NCBI GenBank assembly: GCA_020426505.1
Contig: JAGQPX010000137.1
Span: 1-64,000 of the forward strand
Length of the DNA stretch: 64,000 nt
DNA from: Planctomycetaceae bacterium
Lineage (GTDB): Bacteria; Planctomycetota; Planctomycetia; Planctomycetales; Planctomycetaceae
Reading direction: 5' to 3'
Part shown: in pieces, positions 52,935-61,514 of the stretch
Numbering within the stretch: position 1 is the stretch's first letter
Layout: each line of letters begins with the position of its first letter
Translations under genes and position numbers: made by a program
Notes under the pieces: generated by a model
What the model was told of the DNA's origin: nothing
The model's input: the letters and a program-made list of their open reading frames with translations, nothing else
Databases searched by the model: none

Positions 52935-54008
52935 ATGTTACTTCTCATCATCCGCATCACCTATTTGATCATTGCTGCGGGTGCCGTTGCCACATACACA
53001 CTCAACGTCGGTCCCGGAACTCCCGAAGTTGTCAGCGAGCATCCGGTGTGGTCGTTTTCGCTTCTATTGTTGCTGGCCTCGTCGGTGATTCTGGTGGATA
53101 TGCTGATCCCAAAGAAGCGGATCGAGATCATGTCGGCAATTTATTTCGGACTGCTGATCGGAGTGCTTCTGAGTTTCATGATGACACAGGCATTGGGCCC
53201 TTTGTTTGCCATGAGAGATTTGTGGGGGAATGATGGGGCCGCCTTTCAGGCCGGTGTGATCATGCTCAGCCTTCTCGTGCTGCCTTACCTTTGCATCTCG
53301 TTGCTGTTGCAAACCAAGGATGATTTCCGTTTCGTGATTCCTTATGTCGAGTTCTCCAGAGACCTCAAAGGTGGACGGCCCTTAATTATCGACAGCAGTG
53401 CATTAATCGACGGGCGTGTGGCGGACGTCGTCGATACTCGGATTCTGGATGTGGAACTTGTTGTGCCCAAGTTCATCATTCAGGAGGTCCAGGACATTGC
53501 AGACAGCCACGACAAGCTGCGTCGCAGTCGCGGGCGCCGTGGGCTCGACGTCCTGCGAACACTCCAGCAGGACCCTAAAGTCGACATTCACGTGCACGAG
53601 TCGGACACGACTCAGTCGAAAGGGCGATCAGTCGATCAACGACTGGTCGAGCTTGCCAAATCGCTCAATGGACGTGTGTTGACCAACGATTTCAATCTCA
53701 ATAAGGTTGCAGGCGTGCAAGGCGTGGAGGTGGTCAACCTCAATGACGTCGCGAACGCTTTGAAGCCTCGCTTCATTCCTGGTGAGCATATTGAGATCAA
53801 ACTCATCAAAGAGGGGGAATCGGCCGGTCAGGGAGTCGGTTATCTGGACGATGGGACGATGGTCGTGTGCGAGAACGGCGGACATGACATCGGTAAACAG
53901 GTCAGCCTCGTTGTCACCAGCGTGCTGCAAAACAGTGCAGGCCGAATGATTTTTGGTCGCATCGAGCCGCAGGCGACCGGCGACAAACGTCAGCCGCAGC
54001 ACAGCTGA
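52935..54008 (+). CDS. Membrane-bound PIN-TRAM domain protein (YacL-like)
   Basis: 357 residues. Four TM segments occupy the first ~130 residues (LLLIIRITYLIIAAGAVATY, FSLLLLLASSVILVDML, MSAIYFGLLIGVLLSFMMT, VIMLSLLVLPYLCISLLL). A PIN domain follows with acidic residues DSSALIDGRVADVV (Asp), FIIQEVQDIAD (Glu) and LTNDFNLNKVA (Asp), then a TRAM domain (GEHIEIKLIKEGESAGQGVGYLDDGTMVVCENG). PIN domains are Mg-dependent ribonucleases and TRAM binds RNA, so it may act as a membrane-tethered RNase. The membrane PIN-TRAM arrangement is known from Bacillus YacL. Converges with the HhH gene on the other strand. Confidence 0.93.
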   Translation: MLLLIIRITYLIIAAGAVATYTLNVGPGTPEVVSEHPVWSFSLLLLLASSVILVDMLIPKKRIEIMSAIYFGLLIGVLLSFMMTQALGPLFAMRDLWGNDGAAFQAGVIMLSLLVLPYLCISLLLQTKDDFRFVIPYVEFSRDLKGGRPLIIDSSALIDGRVADVVDTRILDVELVVPKFIIQEVQDIADSHDKLRRSRGRRGLDVLRTLQQDPKVDIHVHESDTTQSKGRSVDQRLVELAKSLNGRVLTNDFNLNKVAGVQGVEVVNLNDVANALKPRFIPGEHIEIKLIKEGESAGQGVGYLDDGTMVVCENGGHDIGKQVSLVVTSVLQNSAGRMIFGRIEPQATGDKRQPQHS

Positions 54009-54012
54009 TCGA

Positions 54013-54537
54013 TCATTCAGAGTCGGAAGTTGCGTTCGATGGCACGTCGGCTTCGCGAGAGATCAGAGCATCGTGAATCCTCGCAAACGTCTTTGTTCCG
54101 ATGCCCGGAACGTGATCCACCTCTTCAATCGAAGCAAATGGGCCATGCTCGTCGCGGTATGCAACGATTCGGCGTGCCATTGTCTCACCAATTCCGTCGA
54201 GCTGCATCCACTCAACCCACGTCGCGGTGTTAACGTCAACGACGAACCGATAATGCTCCCGCTCCGGACGATTGACAGTCAGGTTGGCCGGTTGCCAGCC
54301 GACGATGCGAATCCAGTTGACGAGCATCAGGACAAAGGCAACGACCAGAAACGCGGAGATGACGCGGCGGTCGCCGCTTGTGAAACCCCATGTCGGCTGA
54401 AAGTCAGATCTTCCCAGATCTCCCTGTGATGGGCGGATCGTGGTGGATGACGTTTTTTCCAACCTCGGCGCGTGAACATCAAACCCGCCTCCGTCACCGA
54501 CTTGTGACTTCGTCTCGGATGACGATGACGGTTCCAT
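54013..54537 (-). CDS. ComEA-like helix-hairpin-helix membrane protein
   Basis: 174 residues. A polar N-terminus (~50 residues) leads to a TM helix (VISAFLVVAFVLMLVNWIRIV) and a ~20-residue linker. The C-terminal helix-hairpin-helix domain of ComEA type has VDVNTATWVEWMQLDGIGETMARRIVAYRDEHGPFASIEEVDHVPGIG with two GIG turns. ComEA binds DNA outside the membrane during natural transformation; here the HhH is extracytoplasmic if the TM is oriented as in ComEA. No other competence genes are nearby. The stop is 4 nt from the PIN-TRAM stop. Confidence 0.88.
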   Translation of the reverse strand: MEPSSSSETKSQVGDGGGFDVHAPRLEKTSSTTIRPSQGDLGRSDFQPTWGFTSGDRRVISAFLVVAFVLMLVNWIRIVGWQPANLTVNRPEREHYRFVVDVNTATWVEWMQLDGIGETMARRIVAYRDEHGPFASIEEVDHVPGIGTKTFARIHDALISREADVPSNATSDSE

Positions 54538-54690
54538 AGTGCCTCAATCCAAGGATTGGTTCATGGATCGGAGTAATGCGCGGATTCAGCTCATCATCGT
54601 ATCATCGGTGGAACCGCCGCCGCCAGCCACCTATAACCTGCGGAGAGCAAAGTATATTGACGAACTCCTCGTAAGGATTGATCGACGCTT

Positions 54691-55452
54691 ATGATTCTGG
54701 ATCTTTTCAAACTGGGTGGTCGCGTCGCCGTCGTCACGGGCGGCGGACGCGGACTCGGACAGGCGATGGCGGTCGCCTTAGCACAGGCGGGGGCAGATAT
54801 CGTCAGCGTCACGCGCACGGCCCAGTCGGAGGAAACACGCCGTCTCGTCGAAAGTTGCGGGAGAAAGTTCATTGATATTCAGTGCAACCTCGCCCTGCCG
54901 GATGCGCGTGGCGGACTGATCGATCGGATCGCTGCCCAGACGGGACGAGTCGACATCCTCGTGAACAATGCGGGCATCTTCCAACGACACCCACCCGAAG
55001 AGTACCCGCTTTCCGAGTTCGACGAGTTGTTGCAGGTCCACCTCCACGCTGCATTCGATCTTTCACAACAGGCCGCTCCGGCGATGCTCGATCGTGGTCG
55101 AGGCAAGATCATCAACATCGGTTCGGTCCTGACGTTTGAGGGGGGCCTCAACATCCCGGCCTATGCAGCGGCCAAACATGGACTGGCCGGGCTGACCAAG
55201 TCACTTGCCAACTCCTGGAGCCAACGGGGGATCAACGTCAATTGCATCGCTCCCGGTTATTTCGACACGCAGGTGGTCAACTCGCTGAAGGACGACCCCG
55301 TGCGTGGACCGCAGATTCTTGATCGCATCCCGGCTGGCCGATGGGGTGATCCTGACGAACTTGGCGGACTAGTCGTCTTCCTGGCGTCGGATGCCTCGAA
55401 TTACGTGCATGGCAGCGTGATCGCCATTGATGGTGGATGGCTCGCCCGGTGA
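54691..55452 (+). CDS. SDR oxidoreductase, KduD-like
   Basis: 253 residues, a classical short-chain dehydrogenase. TGGGRGLGQ (cofactor), NNAG at ~92, catalytic Ser in INIGSVLTFEGG, Tyr-Lys in YAAAKHG, and the C-terminal NCIAPGYFDTQVV. The N-terminus MILDLFKLGGRVAVVTGG resembles 2-deoxy-D-gluconate 3-dehydrogenase (KduD) of hexuronate catabolism, which is the best guess; substrate is not proven. A family 2 glycosyltransferase gene starts 8 nt downstream, so co-expression is likely. Confidence 0.9.
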   Translation: MILDLFKLGGRVAVVTGGGRGLGQAMAVALAQAGADIVSVTRTAQSEETRRLVESCGRKFIDIQCNLALPDARGGLIDRIAAQTGRVDILVNNAGIFQRHPPEEYPLSEFDELLQVHLHAAFDLSQQAAPAMLDRGRGKIINIGSVLTFEGGLNIPAYAAAKHGLAGLTKSLANSWSQRGINVNCIAPGYFDTQVVNSLKDDPVRGPQILDRIPAGRWGDPDELGGLVVFLASDASNYVHGSVIAIDGGWLAR

Positions 55453-55459
55453 GTTCGCG

Positions 55460-56143
55460 ATGGACATCTCCGTCATCATCCCAGTGCTGAACGAGGCAGC
55501 GATCATCGCTGACACGATTCAACGAACTCGGGATCTGGGAGAGTGTGAGATCGTCGTCGTTGATGGCGGCAGCGAAGATGGGACGACTGAAGCGGCATCA
55601 TCAGCGGATCGTTGCTTGCCATCGTCCAGAGGTCGGGCCCGTCAGCAGAACGCGGGGGGCGCGTTGGCAACCGGAGATGTGTTGCTGTTTCTGCACGCCG
55701 ATTGCTGGCTCGAACCGGGAGCGTTCGACGCAGTCCGAAGAGCGCTCGCAGATGAGCGATGTGTTGCCGGCTGCTTTCGTCAGCGAATTGACAACGACGG
55801 ATGGGCATATCGACTCGTCGAGCGAGGCAACGCACTACGCGTTCGTGTGCTGGGTTGGATCTACGGCGATCAGGCCCTCTTTATCCGCAAAGAAGTGTTC
55901 GACCGCGTGGGGGGATTTCCCCAAGTGGACCTCATGGAGGATCTCTATCTGGCCAAACGGCTCAAACGTGAAGGTCGTATGCGACTGATTGATCATGCTG
56001 TCCACGTCAGCCCCCGTCGCTGGCAACAGATAGGCCTCATACGTCAGACACTCCGCAACTGGATATTCATCGCGCTGGCAGCATGCGGAGTATCGCCGAC
56101 AGTGTTAGCACGGCACTATTCCGATGTTCGTTCGAGTTTTTGA
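55460..56143 (+). CDS. Family 2 glycosyltransferase, TIGR04283-like
   Basis: 227 residues of a GT2 glycosyltransferase. MDISVIIPVLNEAAIIADTI and IVVVDGGSEDGT form the nucleotide-sugar site, and ARQQNAGGALATGDVLLFLHADC is the hallmark of the TIGR04283 group (associated in some genomes with arsenosugar synthesis). GDQALFIRKEVFDRVGGFP and VDLMEDLYLAKRLKR complete the domain. The C-terminus ends in a hydrophobic segment (NWIFIALAACG). The ATG at 55460 follows the SDR stop by 7 nt. The sugar acceptor is unknown. Confidence 0.88.
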   Translation: MDISVIIPVLNEAAIIADTIQRTRDLGECEIVVVDGGSEDGTTEAASSADRCLPSSRGRARQQNAGGALATGDVLLFLHADCWLEPGAFDAVRRALADERCVAGCFRQRIDNDGWAYRLVERGNALRVRVLGWIYGDQALFIRKEVFDRVGGFPQVDLMEDLYLAKRLKREGRMRLIDHAVHVSPRRWQQIGLIRQTLRNWIFIALAACGVSPTVLARHYSDVRSSF

Positions 56144-56494
56144 GCACCGCAACTTCTGCCCGACATGAATCGCGGGGAAGAGTAGTACATCATTGAGTGC
56201 TGAGTGCGTAACGTTTCCTAGTGACGGAGAGTCCATCTGGACATTGATTGGTCGTTCCTTGTTTGGCTCCATATCCCAGATGGTCAAGGACTTCGTAGAA
56301 AACAACAACGAATTGAAGCAAATCGAGTCGATCTGCCGGACAATCGGTCGCTACAACGAGTTTCAGGACGAGATTTTACTTCAAGCGACGCCACGTTTGG
56401 GAACACCAAATCCTTGACAGATTGATGATCACACATGAGTTTGTGAAGACAGCACGGTCAGGAGAGTGGACACAGGTTTCACGGAGCGAGAATC
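56144..56494. other. 351-nt intergenic region
   Basis: No supported gene. A 74-codon open frame from TTG at 56193 (ending 56417) has no recognisable domain or RBS, and its reality is doubtful. The region precedes the gamma-glutamylcyclotransferase-like gene. Confidence 0.35.
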
Positions 56495-56866
56495 GTGGAG
56501 GAACGAGTGCTGATCTTCGTGTATGGCACGCTCATGCGTGGTCAATCGCGAGCGGCGGCGCTTGCCGATCAGCGATTCGTCTCCGAAGTTCAAACCCAGC
56601 CTGAGTATCGACTCTACGTTTGTGGCAACTATCCTGGGCTTGTGGAACACGAGAACGGACGGAGCATTCACGGCGAGTTGTGGTCGGTCAACGAGGAATG
56701 CGTTGAGCGATTGGATCGAATTGAAGCCGTCGACGAGGGGTTGTATGTGCGTCGATCCGTGCGTCTGATGAGTCCTCACGACCAGTCAAGCGTGCAGACA
56801 TATCTCTATGCACAGCCGACCAATGGCCTGCGAGACTGTGGAGATCGATGGATCACCTCCGTTTAG
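56495..56866 (+). CDS. Gamma-glutamylcyclotransferase-family protein
   Basis: 123 residues from a GTG at 56495 (MEERVLIFVYGTLMRGQS). YGTLMRG is the substrate-binding loop, and the later RIEAVDEGLYVRR contains the conserved Glu of the GGCT fold (AIG2/GGCT family), where it acts as general base. IHGELWSVNEEC and TYLYAQP complete the barrel. The family releases 5-oxoproline from gamma-glutamyl compounds. The stop is followed directly by a hairpin (56861-56893). Confidence 0.9.
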   Translation: MEERVLIFVYGTLMRGQSRAAALADQRFVSEVQTQPEYRLYVCGNYPGLVEHENGRSIHGELWSVNEECVERLDRIEAVDEGLYVRRSVRLMSPHDQSSVQTYLYAQPTNGLRDCGDRWITSV

Positions 56867-56893
56867 TCCCACATATCAAATGTGGGGCTAAAC
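56861..56893. terminator. Hairpin between two convergent genes
   Basis: 14-bp stem GTTTAGTCCCACAT with ATGTGGGGCTAAAC (one G-U pair), loop ATCAA, at 56861-56893. It begins inside the stop codon of the GGCT-like gene and sits between two convergent genes. No T-tract on either side, so it is a structure or weak bidirectional terminator rather than a classic one. Confidence 0.5.
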
Positions 56894-56920
56894 CGGGTGT
56901 GGGGCGAAACGATTTGCGAA

Positions 56921-57934
56921 CTACTCGGTTGCTGCGAGTTTGGTGTCCGAATCGACCGGCGTCCATTTTGTTGATGGCTTCACATCAAGCCGAGCGACCT
57001 GCGGGGCATGGAATCGCACTGAGTAGAAAGCCCGACGACGATCCGGAGCGACACTCCGAGCCAACTCGGTTTTGAGATCCAAGGGTCGAATGTGGGCATC
57101 CTTGGGCGTGTCAGGTTCACCCAACTCCGTGTCATCGATGGATGGCTCATGATCGGCGGGTTGCTGGTCGTCTCCCGCCGGATTCTCAACACTTTTTGAC
57201 TTGATCGTTTCTTCAATCTCGTCGTCAACTGGAGGCTTCTGAACGCCCTGATTGAACAGTGCGCCGTCATCAAAATTATCGAAGCCTCCTCCCCCGCCCC
57301 CGCTGCCGGCAGGAAGCACTTCGTTACCGCCTGAACCACCTCCGCCTTGTCCCGATGAGCTATTTCTTCCTGCAGGAACCGGGTCACTGAATCCTCCGGT
57401 ATCCGCGTTTCCGCCGGGTGTTTCACTCTTGTAGGTCGATGGATTCGCTTTTTCGATGTATGGGTCGTTCTTGGGCGTGGTCTCTCCCACAGCTGGTTGG
57501 CTACCAGATGTGCAATCGGTGCCGCAGCCGATGCTTGCGATGCCGCAACCTCCGGAGCAGGACGAGAGTCCGCAGGAGCCGCAGCTGAGACCACCGCAAC
57601 TCTGGCCGCAGGGGGCACAGCTCGTGCCGCACGATGTCCCACAGGCGGAGCCGCAGTAACTCGGTGCGTAGAGCGAGTAGGACGGGGCGTAATAGGCGTA
57701 TCCGCGATAGGCGGTCGAGTAGCCTTGATATCCGCAACATTGAGAGCAGGAGCCACAGCCGCCGCACGATGCTCCGTAACCGTAAAGTCCGCCGTAGTAG
57801 GTGGCGTAACCTCCATATCCGCTACCGTAGCCGTACCAGTTGAAAAAGGCTCCGTCGGCAGGGGCGGAAAGTGAGGCTGTAAGGAGGAGTGCACAGGTGC
57901 TTCCCAGCAGGCGTTTCGCGAGGGGCGTCATCAT
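56921..57934 (-). CDS. Secreted Gly/Cys/Tyr-rich low-complexity protein
   Basis: 337 residues. Signal peptide (core LLGSTCALLLTASLSA, ending near ADGA). Residues ~28-65 are Tyr/Gly-rich (YGYGSGYGGYATYYGGLYGY). Residues ~55-140 are extremely Cys-rich with CGGCGSCSQCCG, CGTSCGTSCAPCG and CGSCGLSSCSGGCG type runs. Then come a Gly/Ser-rich stretch and an acidic C-terminus (PPVDDEIEETIKS, DHEPSIDDTELGEPD). The starts at 57934 and 57931 are adjacent Met codons after an AAGG site. It resembles Cys-rich cell-wall proteins of planctomycetes, whose wall is protein-based and crosslinked by disulfides (known); the role here is inferred. Confidence 0.75.
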   Translation of the reverse strand: MMTPLAKRLLGSTCALLLTASLSAPADGAFFNWYGYGSGYGGYATYYGGLYGYGASCGGCGSCSQCCGYQGYSTAYRGYAYYAPSYSLYAPSYCGSACGTSCGTSCAPCGQSCGGLSCGSCGLSSCSGGCGIASIGCGTDCTSGSQPAVGETTPKNDPYIEKANPSTYKSETPGGNADTGGFSDPVPAGRNSSSGQGGGGSGGNEVLPAGSGGGGGGFDNFDDGALFNQGVQKPPVDDEIEETIKSKSVENPAGDDQQPADHEPSIDDTELGEPDTPKDAHIRPLDLKTELARSVAPDRRRAFYSVRFHAPQVARLDVKPSTKWTPVDSDTKLAATE

Positions 57935-58420
57935 CGGGCTAATCCTTGTCAGGAGTGCAACAATCTCAGGGGCAGCGGATGGGTGGCTTGTCTGTTTCCA
58001 ATGTGAATCAACCGGAACGTGGCCAGGAAGGCAAAGAATTCCGGATCCTGTCGATCGATTCGGCATTCCGTTCTAACCGGGTTGGATAGGGAAAGTCAAC
58101 GACCCGCCGCCCTGCGATCATCGAGAGAAACGGAATCGTGCCCGTCCCCGTGGCGGAATCGACTGATAGGCATAGGTTTGGGGCGACACAGCCGTGTGAG
58201 CAGAATACGACCGCCCAGAGAATCTGCATCCCCATTCACGGTTCATCCGGATCAGGCCGATAAGAACGATAGGAATCATTACCCGATCATGAGGGTTCGT
58301 TGAGCGATTTGGGCCAGCAACGATGGTCCGGTCGAACTCCCGAACGTTCGGCTGAGGCCGATTGACTCACAATCTCGATCGAGTCGTGGTTCGCATCAGA
58401 TCTCGCAAGGAGTGCAGGAG
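57935..58420. other. 486-nt divergent intergenic region between two Cys-rich genes
   Basis: Upstream regions of both Cys-rich secreted genes. No gene seen. AAGGAG at 58407-58412 is the ribosome site of the plus-strand gene. No -35/-10 boxes could be assigned. Confidence 0.4.
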
Positions 58421-59455
58421 ATGTTCGTGTCGATTCGCAAGGGACTGTTGATGGGACTGCTGGCCATGATGCCGGCAAGCGTGGACGCCGGGCTCTTCGC
58501 ACCGTTCTGCTGCGATGGATGTGGACCACGTCCCTGGATCGGGTTCTCGTTCGCACTTCCGCTGCTTACGCCTTGCGATTTTGGACTGTGTTGTCGCCCT
58601 CGATACGACGGCTGTTACCCGAATTACGGTGGGTGTTACAGCGGCTGCGGCCCTGCGTATCCGGCTCCCTTGAGTTACGGATGTGGTGTCACCCCCGGCT
58701 GCGGTGACTGCGGCACAAACATCGCTCCTCCCATCACGACCGTTCCTTCCATCCAACCAACCGCACCGCTCCTCCCACCGGCCACTCCGGGACCGGCGTT
58801 CCCCGAAACAGGCTACCTTCCGAATCCCTGCGCTCAACCGGTGTGTCAGACGACGCTGCAACCTCAGCAATTCACGACCTACCAGAATGTGCCGACCACG
58901 CAATATCGACGAGAGGCATACACCGAGCATGTGCCGGTGACGACGTATCAGCCGCAAGTTCGATACCGGGATGTAGCATACACGGTCAATCGTCCCGTCG
59001 CCCAGACGTTTACGCAGTATGTGCCACAGACTCACGTGAGCTACGCACCACAGTATCCGGTCGCCTCGGCACCGTGCAGCACCTGTAATCAAGGCACGGC
59101 CTATGGCTTGACTCCTCAATTTGCGGCACCCGGAATGTATTCGTCGACCATTGGTGGGATCCCTGTCTACGAGTCGCCAACGATGAGCGCCGGTGTCCCG
59201 ACACCCATCGCGTTGCCGCAATCGGCCGAAGCATCGCAGGTGCCGGCTGCCACGCTTCAGCCACCTCAGCAGACATCGTCGTCGCAGGAGAACTGGCAGT
59301 CCATCCCTCAGCGGCACGCTCAGGCCGAGACCTCTGTGCAGCAGATGGGTCATTGGATGCCTCAAGCCGAGCCCCGTCGTCTCCCGATACATCGGTCGAT
59401 CTTCCAACCGGCTCCTTCGGCGGCCACCGTCTGGCAGTCCCCCTGGTTGCGATGA
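58421..59455 (+). CDS. Secreted YTV-repeat Cys/Pro/Tyr/Gln-rich protein
   Basis: 344 residues. A short signal peptide (GLLMGLLAMMPASVDAG) is followed by a Cys-rich N-terminal half (CCDGCGP, CCRPRYDGCYPNYGGCYSGCG). A region of YTV-type repeats follows, with TQYRREAYTEHVPV, RYRDVAYTVNRPVAQTFTQYVP and HVSYAPQYPV (~residues 160-215), then a Pro/Gln/Ser-rich tail. YTV domains are planctomycete-specific wall components (known). ATG at 58421 has AAGGAG 8 nt upstream; an upstream GTG at 58412 is inferior. Adjacent to another Cys-rich secreted gene on the other strand, so both probably form part of the cell envelope. Confidence 0.8.
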   Translation: MFVSIRKGLLMGLLAMMPASVDAGLFAPFCCDGCGPRPWIGFSFALPLLTPCDFGLCCRPRYDGCYPNYGGCYSGCGPAYPAPLSYGCGVTPGCGDCGTNIAPPITTVPSIQPTAPLLPPATPGPAFPETGYLPNPCAQPVCQTTLQPQQFTTYQNVPTTQYRREAYTEHVPVTTYQPQVRYRDVAYTVNRPVAQTFTQYVPQTHVSYAPQYPVASAPCSTCNQGTAYGLTPQFAAPGMYSSTIGGIPVYESPTMSAGVPTPIALPQSAEASQVPAATLQPPQQTSSSQENWQSIPQRHAQAETSVQQMGHWMPQAEPRRLPIHRSIFQPAPSAATVWQSPWLR

Positions 59456-59837
59456 CCTGAGCTTCCGATCGCGGGGCAATTCGTTGACCCGCTACTCGCC
59501 GCGAAACCGCAAAAACTCACTGCGATCGGTCGGAGCAGCCTTCGTTATGGTTGGGAAAAGGCTGTAACGATTCTGCCTTGTTTTCTGGGTGAAACAGGCG
59601 AATCCGCTGTGTCCCAACGGTTTCCCGACCCTCTCTCCGGTCTTTCCGCGCAACCGGCATTCTCTGCCGGTCTTTCGAAGTTGGGCAGAAATTGCCGGTC
59701 TTCACATCCGGAGGGGCCATTCGTGACGGCGATATATGACCTTAGTGGTCCGGTTCGCCTTGTGCTTCAGGTCGACCGTGCCCATTGGGCCAACTTGTTC
59801 GCCCTGCGCCCCCCCTGAAGACTCGGAGCCGAATCTC
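59456..59837. other. 382-nt intergenic region with CCGGTCTT repeats
   Basis: Three copies of CCGGTCTT at 59637, 59667 and 59695 (spacing 30 and 28 nt), each next to a small dyad: CCGGCA-TTCTC-TGCCGG at 59654-59670 and GGCA-GAAAT-TGCC nearby. No gene seen. This may be a protein-binding leader of the coiled-coil gene at 59838 (inference). Confidence 0.5.
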
Positions 59838-61130
59838 ATGAAACAGCCATCTTGGGCACTCTTTGCCGCAGTTGTTCTCGCAGGCCAGATGGGTCTGCAT
59901 TTGATGACGACTCAGCCACTCCACCGACGAATCGACGGACTCACAGCAGAAGTCGCACGTTTGCATGCCGGCATCGAGAACATCGCTGGCTCCGCTGATA
60001 ACACCTCGCAGGCGAATGATCTCCTTTCCAATCTGACCGTCCAGGGTGAACGGGTTCGCGAAGCACGTGTCGCCATTGATGAGATGCGACGATTTGAGCG
60101 GGAAGTTCGCTCACAGGGGCATGCAGCCGGTCACACGCTCAACCTTGTTCGCAACATTGGACGCTTGCAGGACGAGATCATCCAGCAAGGGAGTCAGATC
60201 ACACAACTCGAAGATTCACTCGACGACCTCTCCGCATTCCAGATGCAAGTCCACGGGCTGACGTCGGCTGCCGCTCGTGAGTTCGTAGGGGTGGACCACG
60301 CCACGCAGCTGGTCAAGGAACTGGGGGCACTCAAGCAGGACGTGGAGATCCAAGCGAAAGACCTCGAACTCGCCTCGGAGAACCTCCGACAACTCGGCGC
60401 CCTGAAGACACGAGTTGCGATCGAGGCAGTCGATCTCGAGATTGCCGAGGCTCAATTTGCACGACTCGTTGACCTGAAGGAGTCGGTCGCTCAGGTTTCT
60501 TCCGACCAGATTAACACGGCCGAGATGCGGTTGAACGAGCTGACGTCGCTGAAGCAGATGATTATCGAGGGTGGCGAGGACCTTGCGATGGCGCTCGGCT
60601 TGAGTGATTCGCTACTCAGTTTGAAGAATTCACTGCTCACGCGCGGTGGACGGGTCGACGTGGCTCGCAAACACGCTGACGGCCTGCTCAGCCTCGAAGA
60701 TGCGCTCGCTGATGACGCTCATCTCAGCATCGGTCATGCTCAGGAGAACCTCGACGCGCTCGTCGCGATTGAGAAACGACTCGTGTCACAAGACGAACAG
60801 ATCATCGCGGCTGTCGAATCACTGGAACTGATGTCCGATCTTCAGAACGAGTTCGTCGCGAGTGTCGGTGGGTTGGACACCATTCGACGCGGTCTGATGG
60901 AGTTGGCGATGCTGGAGAGCACGGTCGTGCGGACCGTCGCCAGCCTGGAGCCGTTGATGGATTTGACGAATCTCCGCCGCCTCAGTGCGGATGACCTGCA
61001 GGTCGTCGCGAGGGGAATGCTCGAACAGCGGGCGTCACGCGTTGCTGCCTGCGACCCCGAGGTAGCACCGTCTTCAAACTCGAACGATCGATTTGACACG
61101 CTAGTCCCCTATCCTCCCTCGGATGACTGA
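59838..61130 (+). CDS. Membrane-anchored protein of tandem 24-residue coiled-coil repeats
   Basis: 430 residues. An N-terminal hydrophobic segment (WALFAAVVLAGQMGLHLM) looks like a TM or signal anchor. The rest is helical with heptad character and a tandem repeat of about 24 residues (consensus L--L--LK--V------D---A---), seen at least 10 times between ~residues 120 and 370, e.g. LVKELGALKQDVEIQAKDL, LRQLGALKTRVAIEAVDL, FARLVDLKESVAQVSSDQI and LDALVAIEKRLVSQDEQI. Start at ATG 59838; an upstream GTG-type frame has no signal. A strong terminator follows 62 nt after the stop. Unknown function; possibly a long rod at the envelope, adjacent to tad genes. Confidence 0.78.
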   Translation: MKQPSWALFAAVVLAGQMGLHLMTTQPLHRRIDGLTAEVARLHAGIENIAGSADNTSQANDLLSNLTVQGERVREARVAIDEMRRFEREVRSQGHAAGHTLNLVRNIGRLQDEIIQQGSQITQLEDSLDDLSAFQMQVHGLTSAAAREFVGVDHATQLVKELGALKQDVEIQAKDLELASENLRQLGALKTRVAIEAVDLEIAEAQFARLVDLKESVAQVSSDQINTAEMRLNELTSLKQMIIEGGEDLAMALGLSDSLLSLKNSLLTRGGRVDVARKHADGLLSLEDALADDAHLSIGHAQENLDALVAIEKRLVSQDEQIIAAVESLELMSDLQNEFVASVGGLDTIRRGLMELAMLESTVVRTVASLEPLMDLTNLRRLSADDLQVVARGMLEQRASRVAACDPEVAPSSNSNDRFDTLVPYPPSDD

Positions 61131-61192
61131 CCGCTGAAGAGTCCGAGCAGGGTGACGGCTTGATCCGCCTGTCTGCATTCAGAGAAAAGAAC

Positions 61193-61225
61193 GCCCGGTT
61201 GCCTGAGTCGCAGCCGGGCTTTTTT
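61193..61225 (+). terminator. Rho-independent terminator after the coiled-coil gene
   Basis: 10-bp GC-rich stem (GCCCGGTTGC with GCAGCCGGGC, one G-U pair), 7-nt loop, directly followed by six T. The clearest intrinsic terminator in the window; ends the unit of the repeat coiled-coil gene. Confidence 0.9.
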
Positions 61226-61272
61226 GTCGATGATTGAGAACTCGGAAATGACAACACCGTCGTTGCCATGAG

Positions 61273-61300
61273 TTTCGACCTTCATCTTTCGACCTTCGCC
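61273..61300. repeat. Heptamer array upstream of cpaF
   Basis: Four 7-nt units TTTCGAC, CTTCATC, TTTCGAC and CTTCGCC. TTCGACC recurs every 14 nt. Similar in phasing and TTCG content to the right arm of the repeat at 26345-26449. Confidence 0.55.
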
Positions 61301-61514
61301 CCTGCGTCGTCACGGCTTGCGCGATTCTGTCGATTCTGCGGTCTGCGGTGGCCCATCAGAGTGTGGCAGTTTTTCAACACTAGGAAGATTTGCCCCTCTC
61401 CAGCCCGTGAACGTGAGCTAGGTTTTCTGGATTCTGGGATGTTGTGCGCTCGCCGCTCAACATCTCTTGAACTGTTCCCCCTGTTCAGTTGTTCAATTCA
61501 GAGACCGCTTCCCC

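Larger units (their letters stand above)
61131..61514. other. 384-nt intergenic region with terminator and heptamer repeat
   Basis: Holds the terminator at 61193-61225 and a heptamer array at 61273-61300, then the upstream region of cpaF. No gene seen. Confidence 0.5.

Noticed and set aside
56193-56417. 74-codon frame from TTG upstream of the GGCT-like gene
   Set aside because: No RBS, no domain; kept only as a note in the intergenic entry.
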